The notes under the pieces are model-generated. The model worked only from the letters and a program-made list of their open reading frames with translations, did not search any database and was not told the DNA's origin. Below are positions 1-5,968 of a stretch of 7,692 nt of DNA, in pieces (position 1 is the first letter of the stretch; the number at the start of each line of letters is the position of its first letter). The translations under genes were made by a program, and so were the position numbers. The stretch comes from JBKJZO01 sp046715235 (GTDB lineage Bacteria; Actinomycetota; Actinomycetes; BP-191): the NCBI GenBank assembly GCA_046715235.1, contig JBKJZO010000219.1, positions 1 through 7,692 on the forward strand. Direction: 5' to 3'.

Positions 1-1873
1 GCGCCTGTGGCGAGCGGGCGTTGAAGTTGCGCGGCACACGCAGCCGATCCAGCGGCTCGACCGGTGTCGGAAACGCCTCCATCGACAGGCGTTTGATCTG
101 GCGGTCCTCAGTGAGGACCTGTGGCCGTGGGTCGTCGCCGATGGTCACACCCGGATCGATCACGACCGCGAGCCCCGCGTGCTTGCCGGAAGGGATCCGG
201 ATCACATGTCCGGGCATCAGCTGCTCGAGGGAGTGGGCCGCTGCGGCCCGCCGTTGGCGCCCGCCTTCGCGCGCCAGCTCGTTCTCGCGCTCCCGCATTT
301 GCACCCGCAGGCCGAAGTAGTCCCCGAAATCGCCCCGGTCGCACGCCATGCCCTCGGCGTAGCCGGCCAGCGCCTCCTCCGACCGCTGCAGCTGCCTCGC
401 CAGGCCGACGACCGACTTGTCGGCTTGGAACTGCGCGAACGACGACTCCAGCAGCGCCCTGGCCCGCTCGCGGCCGACCGACCCGACGAGGTTGACTGCC
501 ATGTTGTACGACGGCCGGAACGACGAGCGCAGCGGGTACGTGCGCGTCGAGGCAAGCCCGGCGAGACCGACCGGGTCCATGCCCGGCGTCCACAGCACGA
601 CCGCGTGCCCCTCGATGTCGATGCCACGCCTGCCAGCTCGCCCGGTCAGCTGCGTGTACTCCCCCGGCGTGATGTCGACGTGCGCCTCGCCGTTCCACTT
701 GACCAGTCGCTCGAGTACGACCGACCGCGCCGGCATGTTGATGCCGAGTGCGAGGGTCTCGGTCGCGAAGACACCTTTCACCAGACCTCGCACGAACAGC
801 TCTTCGACGGTCTCCTTGAACGTCGGGATCAGACCCGCGTGGTGCGCGGCAAAGCCCCGCTCGAGGGCTTCGGCCCATTCGTAGTAGCCGAGAATCGCAA
901 GGTCCTCGTCGGCGAGCTGAGAGCAGCGCATCTCGACGTACTCGCGGACCCGCTCCCGCTCCTCGGGAGTATTGAGCCGCAGCCCCGAGCGCACGCATTC
1001 GCGCACCGCGGCCTCGCAGCCAGCCCGGCTGAAGATGAAGACGATCGCGGGCAGGAGGCCGTCGGAGTCAAGCCGCTCGATGACATCGGACCTTCGTGGC
1101 GGCGGGTTGCCTCGCGGTCGCCGTTCGCCGGTGCCGCCTCTGCGCTCGCCGTCGCGACCGAACCGGCTCTGTTCGCGGGCGAAGCGCACCAGCGACGGGT
1201 TGACCTGTACCGCCTCCGACCCGCTCGCGAACAAGTCGTAGAGCCGGCCGCCGGCGATGACGTGCTGGAACAACGGCACCGGTCGCTTCTCCTCGATGAC
1301 CACCGAGGTTTCGCCGCGGACCGTCACCAGCCACTCGGCGAACTCCTCGGTGTTGGACACCGTCGCGCTCAGCGACACGAGCCGGACCGATTCAGGAAGG
1401 TGAATGATCACCTCTTCCCACACAGCGCCGCGGAAACGGTCGGACAGGTAGTGCACCTCGTCCATGACGACGAACCCGAGCCCGGTGAGCGCGCGCGATC
1501 CGGCGTACAGCATGTTGCGCAGGACCTCTGTCGTCATGACGACGATCGGCGCGTCCCCGTTGATCGCGTTGTCGCCGGTGAGCAGGCCGACGTCGCGCGG
1601 GCCGTGCCGAGCGACCAGGTCGCCGTATTTCTGGTTGGACAGCGCCTTGATCGGCGTTGTGTAGAAGCACTTGCGGCCGGTGGCCAGGGCGAGGTGTACG
1701 GCGAACTCGCCGACTACCGTCTTGCCAGCTCCTGTCGGAGCGGCGACCAGCACACCTGATCCTGCCTCGAGCTCATTGCAGGCCTGGCGCTGGAAGGGGT
1801 CGAGCGGGAAGTCGTAGCGCTTCTCGAAGGCCTCGAGGTGCCCACCGTGCACGCCGTGCACGTCGTTGGCCAT
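1..1873 (-). CDS. helY: HelY-type DExH-box (Ski2/Mtr4-like) RNA helicase, N-terminal part, cut by window edge
   Basis: ATP-dependent superfamily 2 helicase of the Ski2/Mtr4/DOB1 group, expected to act on RNA in the cytoplasm. The minus frame is open from an ATG at 1873 to the left edge, giving 624 residues. The M. tuberculosis homologue has about 906, so roughly the last third is missing. Visible motifs in order: Walker A APTGAGKT (residues 45-52), motif Ia TTPIKALSNQKY (72-83), motif Ic TTEVLRNMLY, motif II DEVH (138-141), motif III SAT (169-171), motif IV region IVFIFSRAGCE, motif V ATETLALGINMPAR, and motif VI QLTGRAGRRGID (408-419). A charged, Arg/Gly/Pro-rich linker (about residues 215-245) separates the two RecA-like domains. 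No frameshift is seen. The ribosome binding site is weak (TAGG), and a hairpin ends only 16 bases upstream of the start. Its position after tatA-tatC matches the conserved actinobacterial order. The family assignment is firm; the exact RNA substrate is unknown. Confidence 0.95.
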   Translation of the reverse strand, partial: MANDVHGVHGGHLEAFEKRYDFPLDPFQRQACNELEAGSGVLVAAPTGAGKTVVGEFAVHLALATGRKCFYTTPIKALSNQKYGDLVARHGPRDVGLLTGDNAINGDAPIVVMTTEVLRNMLYAGSRALTGLGFVVMDEVHYLSDRFRGAVWEEVIIHLPESVRLVSLSATVSNTEEFAEWLVTVRGETSVVIEEKRPVPLFQHVIAGGRLYDLFASGSEAVQVNPSLVRFAREQSRFGRDGERRGGTGERRPRGNPPPRRSDVIERLDSDGLLPAIVFIFSRAGCEAAVRECVRSGLRLNTPEERERVREYVEMRCSQLADEDLAILGYYEWAEALERGFAAHHAGLIPTFKETVEELFVRGLVKGVFATETLALGINMPARSVVLERLVKWNGEAHVDITPGEYTQLTGRAGRRGIDIEGHAVVLWTPGMDPVGLAGLASTRTYPLRSSFRPSYNMAVNLVGSVGRERARALLESSFAQFQADKSVVGLARQLQRSEEALAGYAEGMACDRGDFGDYFGLRVQMRERENELAREGGRQRRAAAAHSLEQLMPGHVIRIPSGKHAGLAVVIDPGVTIGDDPRPQVLTEDRQIKRLSMEAFPTPVEPLDRLRVPRNFNARSPQA

Positions 1874-1889
1874 ACAGCGAGCCTATGTG

Positions 1890-1926
1890 CAGCCGCCCCG
1901 CTGCACGGTGTGCGGCGGGGCGGCTG
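1890..1926 (-). terminator. GC-rich hairpin after the secreted repeat protein gene
   Basis: Two 17-base arms (1890-1906 and 1910-1926) pair around a 3-base loop, with a single G-T type wobble. The hairpin begins 24 bases past the stop codon of the secreted protein gene. No clear T-run follows on the minus strand, which is common for actinobacterial terminators. Reading it as a terminator is an inference. It also lies 16 bases upstream of the helY start codon, so a role in helY leader control is possible. Confidence 0.6.
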
Positions 1927-1950
1927 GACGTGCTAAGTGCAACGTCTGCG

Positions 1951-2889
1951 TCAGTCGCCGACCGTGGCCTCGTCGGCCTCTTCGTCGACGCCAGGTGACG
2001 CCGCGTTGATCTTCATCGCAACCAGCGAGCCCTCGTGGCGCAGGCCGTGAACGGAGACGAACGTCCCCACTGTCAGATCGCTGAGCCCCGCCTCGTCGCC
2101 GTCCAGCCTGATCACTGTGTGATCCGTGGCGCGGACCGCGAGCCGACGCCGGTGCAGGTCGCGGCTGCCGCCGCCCTTGATGCTCACGGACACGGTGCCG
2201 GCCTCGGCGTTGACCGCCGCGACGACTCCGATCGCGTGGAACCGGCGGGCACGTGCCTTCTCCTCAGCGTGCTTCTTCGCGCGGTGGGCCTTCTCCGCCT
2301 TGGCCTCGGCGCATGCTTTCGCCAGCTTCTTCAATGCGTGTGCACGCTCTTCCTCCGCGTGCCTCTTGGCCTTCTCGGCCTTGTGGGCGGCCTCCGCCTT
2401 CTCCTCAGCGGCGCGCTTGCGGGCCTTCTCAGCCTTGTGCGCGGCTTCGGCCTTCTCCTCGGCGGCACGCTTGCGGGCCTTCTCGGCCTCGTGGGCTTCG
2501 TCGGAGACGGGCTCGCCCTCTTCGCCCCTGAGGCGCTTCGCGTCGTTGTGCTTGCCGTGTTCCTTCTTCTCCTCGCGCTCGTGCTTGGCCTTCTCGGCCT
2601 TCTCCTCGCGCTCGTGCTTGGCCGTCTCGGCCTTCTTGGCCCGCTCATGCGCGGAGAGTTCGGCAAGGTAGGCCTTCAGCTCGCCCTCGGTGCAGGCCCA
2701 CGTGGCCTTCTCGGCCTTCTCGGCCTTCTCGGCCTTCTCGGCCTTCTCAGCCTTCTCAGCGTTTTCGGCCTTGTCCTGCTCGACCGTCTGCTCGGGCTTC
2801 CGGTCGTCGCCCGCGTACGCGGGGACCGCGCTCACAGAAGCGGCAGTTGTGAGCGCAACAGCAGCGAGCAGGTGCTTCATGGTGAGCAT
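1951..2889 (-). CDS. Secreted Ala/Lys/Glu-repeat protein with C-terminal DUF5666-like domain
   Basis: I do not recognise a named family for the whole protein (312 residues). Residues 1-26 form a Sec-type signal peptide: MK, a hydrophobic Leu/Ala/Val core, and an A-Y-A cleavage site. The mature part starts with a run of AEK tripeptides (about 44-62), then a long, probably helical region rich in Ala, Lys, Glu, Arg and His (about 38-216). That region includes two near-identical 18-residue units (135-152 and 153-170) plus a decayed third. It resembles TolA-like stalks or single alpha-helix domains. Residues about 217-296 have the beta-rich pattern of DUF5666: G-V-V-A-A-V-N, then T-V-S-V, then a D-L-T-V-G-T-F-V-S-V-H-G segment and a final A-M-K-I. 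The C-terminus is acidic. Two cysteines flank the helical part. I chose the start at 2889 because GGAGGGG sits 7 bases upstream. An in-frame start at 2931 would bury the signal peptide. The stop is 91 bases after tatC in operon direction. The function is unknown; a cell-surface or envelope spacer role is an inference. Confidence 0.85.
   Translation of the reverse strand: MLTMKHLLAAVALTTAASVSAVPAYAGDDRKPEQTVEQDKAENAEKAEKAEKAEKAEKAEKATWACTEGELKAYLAELSAHERAKKAETAKHEREEKAEKAKHEREEKKEHGKHNDAKRLRGEEGEPVSDEAHEAEKARKRAAEEKAEAAHKAEKARKRAAEEKAEAAHKAEKAKRHAEEERAHALKKLAKACAEAKAEKAHRAKKHAEEKARARRFHAIGVVAAVNAEAGTVSVSIKGGGSRDLHRRRLAVRATDHTVIRLDGDEAGLSDLTVGTFVSVHGLRHEGSLVAMKINAASPGVDEEADEATVGD
2380..2487 (-). 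repeat. Two 54-bp tandem units in the secreted protein gene
   Basis: The DNA encodes two consecutive copies of an 18-residue unit that begins AEKARKR and ends AEAAHK, at protein residues 135-152 and 153-170. The amino-acid copies are identical, while the DNA copies differ at several third positions. A shorter, diverged third copy (AEKAKRHAEEE) follows. This fits duplication followed by selection on the protein sequence. Confidence 0.85.
2704..2775 (-). repeat. 9-bp tandem repeat (coding AEK tripeptides)
   Basis: On the plus strand the unit ggccttctc occurs five times without change (2704-2748). An agccttctc copy and two degenerate units follow, reaching 2775. Because 9 is a multiple of 3, gain or loss of units lengthens or shortens the protein without a frameshift. 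The repeat encodes the start of the mature helical region. Confidence 0.9.
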
Positions 2890-2896
2890 CGACGTT

Positions 2897-2903
2897 CCCC
2901 TCC
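2897..2903 (-). promoter_or_regulatory. Shine-Dalgarno site fixing the start of the secreted protein
   Basis: The minus strand reads GGAGGGG here, 7 bases upstream of the ATG at 2889. It selects this ATG over the in-frame ones at 2931 and 2880. Confidence 0.8.
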
Positions 2904-2955
2904 GACACGTGACCGCGGACGCGGTAGTCACTACGGGTCATATCGGCGGAGTAAG

Positions 2956-2977
2956 GAACTAGTTCGTACGGCCGAAC
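2956..2977. promoter_or_regulatory. Clustered GAAC/GTTC half-sites between tatC and the secreted protein gene
   Basis: A perfect 10-bp palindrome, GAACTAGTTC (2956-2965), is followed after 8 bases by another GAAC (2974-2977). The last GTTC and GAAC also form an inverted pair around GTACGGCC. It lies 3 to 25 bases past the tatC stop and 67 or more bases before the next start codon. It could be an operator or a weak hairpin. No protein partner can be named; the spacing does not fit a LexA box. Confidence 0.3.
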
Positions 2978-2980
2978 GGC

Positions 2981-3886
2981 CTACTCGTCGTCCACTGCGT
3001 CTAGGTCGGATGGCTCAAGATCGATCTCGGATGGCCGGTCGTCGATTTCCGAGGTCTCGTCGAGCCCCAAGCCGGCGTTGGGATCATTGAGCTCACGCCT
3101 GCGCTTGGCCCGGTCGTGCAGTCGACCGAAAACGATGGCAGCCTCGAAGAAGACGTACATCGGCACCGCCATCGCGGCGAACGTGAACGGGTCCTGAGTC
3201 GGCGTGATCACGGCGGCAAAGACGGCGACGCAGAATGCGACGGTACGCCGGGACGCCCTCATCCGGGCGGTAGAGAACACGCCGGCGATGTTGAGCACGA
3301 TGAGGATCAGTGGGAACTCGAAAGACACCCCGAACGCGAGCAGCATCAGCGTCACGAAGTTGAAGTAGGACGGGACCGCGATCAGGTTCTGCACCCGGTC
3401 CCCACCGATCGTCAGCAGGAAGCTGAGCCCCTTGTCCAGGGTGAGATACGCGAATCCGGCCCCTGCGGTGAACAGCAGGAACGACACCGCGATGAACGAA
3501 AAGGCCCAGCGGCGCTCCTTGCGGTGCAGGCCGGGCGCGATGAAGGCCCAGAGCTGGTAGAGCCAGACGGGGCCAGCAAAGATGACACCGCCGACGAGCG
3601 AAACCTTGAGCCGCACTCCGAGCTCGCCGAGCACGTCGAAGGCGTACAACGCGCAGTCACCGTCGGCGTTCAACTGAGCCTGTGGCAGCCGGCACAGCGG
3701 CGTGATCATGACGTCGAGAATGCGTGTCCAGAGGAAGAACGCGACGACCGTCATCACGAAGACGGCTACGACCGAGATCAGCAGCCGCTTGCGCAGCTCG
3801 ATCAGGTGCTCGGCAAGCGACATGCGACTCTCGTCGACGTCGCGCGAACGCACGCGACTGCGTCGTGTCCCTGAATCCTCAGACAT
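2981..3886 (-). CDS. tatC: Twin-arginine translocase subunit TatC
   Basis: Integral cytoplasmic-membrane receptor that binds twin-arginine signal peptides and recruits TatA to export folded proteins. The 301-residue product has a charged cytoplasmic N-terminus. It then shows the family signature MSLAEHLIELRKRLL (residues 22-36), with the conserved Glu at 30. About six membrane segments follow (near 36-54, 96-117, 128-149, 173-201, 214-229, 233-254). Other conserved parts are Y-Q-L-W-A-F-I-A-P-G-L followed by K-E-R-R (110-126), the F-E-F-P motif with Glu190, and T-P-T-Q-D-P in the last loop. The C-terminal tail of about 45 residues is acidic (DDE-rich). The start at 3886 has a poor ribosome binding site. 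Met22 would be an alternative, but N-terminal extensions of this kind are usual in actinobacterial TatC. It lies 32 bases after tatA and is almost certainly cotranscribed with it. Confidence 0.97.
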   Translation of the reverse strand: MSEDSGTRRSRVRSRDVDESRMSLAEHLIELRKRLLISVVAVFVMTVVAFFLWTRILDVMITPLCRLPQAQLNADGDCALYAFDVLGELGVRLKVSLVGGVIFAGPVWLYQLWAFIAPGLHRKERRWAFSFIAVSFLLFTAGAGFAYLTLDKGLSFLLTIGGDRVQNLIAVPSYFNFVTLMLLAFGVSFEFPLILIVLNIAGVFSTARMRASRRTVAFCVAVFAAVITPTQDPFTFAAMAVPMYVFFEAAIVFGRLHDRAKRRRELNDPNAGLGLDETSEIDDRPSEIDLEPSDLDAVDDE

Positions 3887-3918
3887 CGGCGGCTATCCGG
3901 CGCCGTAGCGCCGGCAAG

Positions 3919-4263
3919 CTAGCGCTCGGTCCCGCGGCGAAGCGCTTCTTCGCGCTCCTGCTCCCGGCGCAGCGCCTGGCGAAGGGCCTCTTCGCCGCGA
4001 CGGAGCTCTGCTTCGCGTCGCTCGAGGTCGCTCTCGATGGGAGCTGCGGGCTCGCTGACGATCTCGCCGCGGCGTACGGCGGCGTCTTCCTTGCCCTCGA
4101 GGCCTTCCTTGTAGTCGTCGCGCAGGCCCTTGGTCTCGGCCTTGAAGATTCGCAGTGACTGACCGAGCGAGCGCGCTGCGCCAGGGAGCTTCTTGGAGCC
4201 GAAGAGCAAGAAACCGACAAGGACAACTAGGACGAGCTCCCAGCCGTTGGCCCAACCAGGCAT
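3919..4263 (-). CDS. tatA: Twin-arginine translocase subunit TatA
   Basis: Small membrane protein that oligomerises to form the Tat translocation path. The product is 114 residues. It has a short N-terminus, one membrane helix (about 9-22), the diagnostic F-G hinge (21-22), then K-K-L-P and an amphipathic helix R-S-L-G-Q-S-L-R-I-F-K (about 28-45). The C-terminal half is a long, charged, coiled-coil-like tail (Glu/Arg-rich, about 75-110), somewhat longer than in minimal TatA proteins. GAAAGGG lies 5 bases upstream of the ATG at 4263 and supports the start. It is followed by tatC. No tatB candidate is in the window; in actinobacteria tatB is usually elsewhere. The TatA call over TatB rests on the F-G-S-K-K-L-P sequence and the tatC neighbour. 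Confidence 0.96.
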   Translation of the reverse strand: MPGWANGWELVLVVLVGFLLFGSKKLPGAARSLGQSLRIFKAETKGLRDDYKEGLEGKEDAAVRRGEIVSEPAAPIESDLERREAELRRGEEALRQALRREQEREEALRRGTER

Positions 4264-4290
4264 GACAGCCCTTTCATCGTTTCGTTTCGC

Positions 4291-4488
4291 TCAGTCTACG
4301 CCCGGGCGCTCGCTCAGTTCACGCGATGCGCGTTCCAGCGCAGCGCTCATCTGACCGAACTCAGCGCCCGCGCGTCCGAGCACCCGGCCGAACTCCCTGA
4401 CCTGCCGGTACAGCCGCCACAGGAGCAGGGCGAGCCCGAGCAGGCCCGCGACGCTGAGCGAGATGAGTGCTGTCACTGCCCAGAGCAT
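4291..4488 (-). CDS. Small single-pass membrane protein upstream of tatA, unknown function
   Basis: I do not recognise the family. The 65-residue product has an N-terminal membrane helix (residues 1-24: Leu/Ala/Val-rich, ending W-R-L-Y-R). A charged helical segment (about 27-62) with heptad-like spacing of Leu, Phe and Met follows. This architecture superficially resembles TatA/TatB but lacks the F-G hinge and the L-P motif. The start at 4488 is the only ATG placed before the membrane segment, but it has no good ribosome binding site. It begins just 21 bases past a strong terminator hairpin and ends 27 bases before tatA. The open frame continues upstream through the terminator, but that part has an Arg-rich, non-protein-like composition. 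The hydrophobic helix and tight fit before tatA favour a real gene. A role in Tat export is only a guess from position. Confidence 0.6.
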   Translation of the reverse strand: MLWAVTALISLSVAGLLGLALLLWRLYRQVREFGRVLGRAGAEFGQMSAALERASRELSERPGVD

Positions 4489-4509
4489 GCGGGGATGGTA
4501 GCCCGAACG

Positions 4510-4541
4510 CGAAAGGGCGGCCCCGAAGGGCCGCCCTTTCG
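4510..4541 (-). terminator. Strong intrinsic terminator hairpin with UUCG tetraloop
   Basis: Two perfect 14-base arms (4510-4523 and 4528-4541) surround a 4-base loop. Transcribed from the minus strand, the loop is UUCG closed by a C-G pair, the exceptionally stable cUUCGg form. On the plus strand the loop would be CGAA, so the hairpin is oriented for minus-strand transcripts. It starts 15 bases past the stop codon of the CxxC protein gene. It marks the likely end of the pafB-pafC-CxxC transcript. Confidence 0.85.
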
Positions 4542-4556
4542 AAAGTCTGAGTGCGT

Positions 4557-4889
4557 CTAGCGGTTGACGACCTGTCCTGCGGTGGCGGCGAGGAACTCGG
4601 TGCCGGCCAGGTGCAGAGCGAAGTCGAGCAGGTCGTCGTACGTCAGCACGGGGCCATCGTGGAGCTCCATCGCCTCGCCCGGCACTTCCCAGACGACGGC
4701 GCGGACGCCACCGGACATCAGCAGCGACACGACGTGGTCGTCGGCGGGCTTGCGGACCTCGTCCTGGCAGGTCGGGCAGCCGAACGTGTAGTACGAGAGG
4801 GACGCCTGGTTGCAGACCATCAGGGTGACGTCGGCGGAGGTCAGCTCGACTTCGCCGCAGGTGGGGCAGGAGGCCTTGATGGTGGTCAT
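4557..4889 (-). CDS. Small protein with two CxxC pairs (probable zinc ribbon), unknown function
   Basis: The 110-residue product has S-C-P-T-C-G-E near the N-terminus (Cys at about 8 and 11) and G-C-P-T-C-Q-D at about residues 37-41. Together these make a likely four-cysteine zinc site. A further Cys lies near residue 26. The remainder is a small alpha/beta segment with V-V-S-L-L-M, then an acidic Y-D-D-L-L-D-F-A-L-H-L helix near the C-terminus. No signal peptide or membrane segment is seen, so it should be cytoplasmic. The start at 4889 is chosen because GAAGGGA lies 7 bases upstream; an in-frame ATG at 4913 and TTG at 4976 lack this. It follows pafC by 116 bases and ends at a strong terminator, so it may share the pafBC transcript or have its own promoter. 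Zinc binding is inferred from cysteine spacing. The function is not known. Confidence 0.8.
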   Translation of the reverse strand: MTTIKASCPTCGEVELTSADVTLMVCNQASLSYYTFGCPTCQDEVRKPADDHVVSLLMSGGVRAVVWEVPGEAMELHDGPVLTYDDLLDFALHLAGTEFLAATAGQVVNR

Positions 4890-4896
4890 GGCCGGG

Positions 4897-4903
4897 TCCC
4901 TTC
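4897..4903 (-). promoter_or_regulatory. Shine-Dalgarno site fixing the start of the CxxC protein
   Basis: The minus strand reads GAAGGGA, with a 7-base spacer to the ATG at 4889. It discriminates this start from upstream in-frame candidates. Confidence 0.75.
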
Positions 4904-5005
4904 GAAGATCCATAGCCGCGACTTCTGGCGCGACACCCGTTTCTTCGTCCAGCGTGCTCGTTCCCTTGAGCGCCAACAGGGGTCATCCGCGCTCGGCTAT
5001 TAGGC

Positions 5006-5968
5006 CTATTCCGTTGCGCCGGCGTACCTGTCCAGCGCGGCTCTGGCCGCGCCCCCGGTGTCGGCGCCCACTCCAGCAGGCTCGACGACCCGCACCGAAC
5101 CGGACATTTGCAGCGCAAGCCGGCGAAGCCATTGCAGGTCCCGGGCGCGCAGCGTGACCCGCTGGCCGCCGTCCGGCAGCTCGACGACGTCCTCGCACGG
5201 GTAGTAGTCGGACACCCAGGCGGCAGCAGCAGTCAGTTCGAGTACGACGACAGGGTCGTCGGGTGCCGGCCGAAAGAGCCCCTCGGACATGTCGCGGGGC
5301 TCGGCCTCTTCGGGCACCTCCGCTACGGTCTCCAGCAACTCGGCCGACAGGATCCGGTCGAGACGGAAGAGCCGGACGTCGTCGACCCGGCGGCACCAGC
5401 CCTCTAGATACCAGCGGCCGTCGACGCTTAGCAGGCGCATCGGGTCGACGTCGCGCTCGGTCATCTCGTCGCGGCCGGCCGCGTGGTAGCGCAGGTGCAC
5501 GCGGCGACCCGCCTCCAGTGCGGCGCGCAGGCTGCGCAGCGTTTCGCCCTCTGCGTCCAGGACGACGGCCACCCGGTCCGCGCCGGGCTCGACGGCGGGG
5601 CCGAGCGCGGTCTCCAGTTTCGCGGTGGCCCGGGCAAGCGCGTCGCGTTCCTGCAGACCGGGTACGGCGGCGAGCGAGCGGGCGGCGACGACCAGCGCGA
5701 GGGCCTCGTCAGGCAGCAGCCGCAGCGGGCGGGCCAGCGTGGCGGCGTTCGACACAGTGATGCGGTCGCCTTCGTAGCTGACATCGATCAGGTCACCCGG
5801 TGTGTAGCCAGGGAGCCCGCAAACGAAGAGCAGATCGAGGTCGGCCCTGAGCTGGTCCTCCGTGACATCGAAGACTTCGGCGACCTCGGTGACTGCGACG
5901 CCTGGATGTGCTGTCAGGTAAGGGATCAGCGCAAGCAGGCGCGCGAGGCGCCCCCCTGACGCGCTCAC
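5006..5968 (-). CDS. pafC: PafC, WYL-domain DNA-damage transcription activator subunit
   Basis: PafC pairs with PafB to form the PafBC activator. In mycobacteria PafBC drives the LexA/RecA-independent DNA-damage regulon, and it is thought to sense DNA through its WYL domains. The 320-residue product has an N-terminal winged-helix-like region (about 5-75, with V-A-V-T-E-V-A-E-V-F-D-V-T). A WYL domain (about 145-215) contains G-R-R-V-H-L-R-Y and the eponymous W-Y-L at 186-188, with V-R-L-F-R-L-D-R-I after it. A WCX-type C-terminal domain covers about 238-315. It starts with GTG at 5968, overlapping the pafB stop by four bases (GTGA), so the two are probably translationally coupled. Its length matches M. 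tuberculosis PafC (about 316). Alternative identities within the WYL family are unlikely given the tandem arrangement and the tat and helY neighbours. Confidence 0.93.
   Translation of the reverse strand: MSASGGRLARLLALIPYLTAHPGVAVTEVAEVFDVTEDQLRADLDLLFVCGLPGYTPGDLIDVSYEGDRITVSNAATLARPLRLLPDEALALVVAARSLAAVPGLQERDALARATAKLETALGPAVEPGADRVAVVLDAEGETLRSLRAALEAGRRVHLRYHAAGRDEMTERDVDPMRLLSVDGRWYLEGWCRRVDDVRLFRLDRILSAELLETVAEVPEEAEPRDMSEGLFRPAPDDPVVVLELTAAAAWVSDYYPCEDVVELPDGGQRVTLRARDLQWLRRLALQMSGSVRVVEPAGVGADTGGAARAALDRYAGATE

Noticed and set aside
179..1759. Long plus-strand open frame of 526 codons
   Set aside because: It is antisense to helY, whose minus frame carries all helicase motifs. Long shadow frames are expected at this GC content.
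2704..2775. Repeat array considered as a CRISPR
   Set aside because: Units are 9 bp with no spacers and lie in frame within a coding region.
2890..2931. Longer start for the secreted protein, giving a twin-arginine pair before the hydrophobic core (possible Tat substrate)
   Set aside because: The residues after R-R (G-T-S-M-L) do not match the S/T-R-R-x-F-L-K consensus, and the Shine-Dalgarno site points to the ATG at 2889.
2035..3090. Plus-strand open frame with Leu-rich, apparently hydrophobic repeats
   Set aside because: It is the reverse complement of the AEK-coding repeats; the minus frame has a signal peptide, a Shine-Dalgarno site and a coherent C-terminal domain.
4489..5118. Upstream extension of the 65-residue membrane protein frame to 5118
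   Set aside because: It crosses a strong terminator and overlaps the CxxC protein gene; the composition is Arg-rich and not protein-like.
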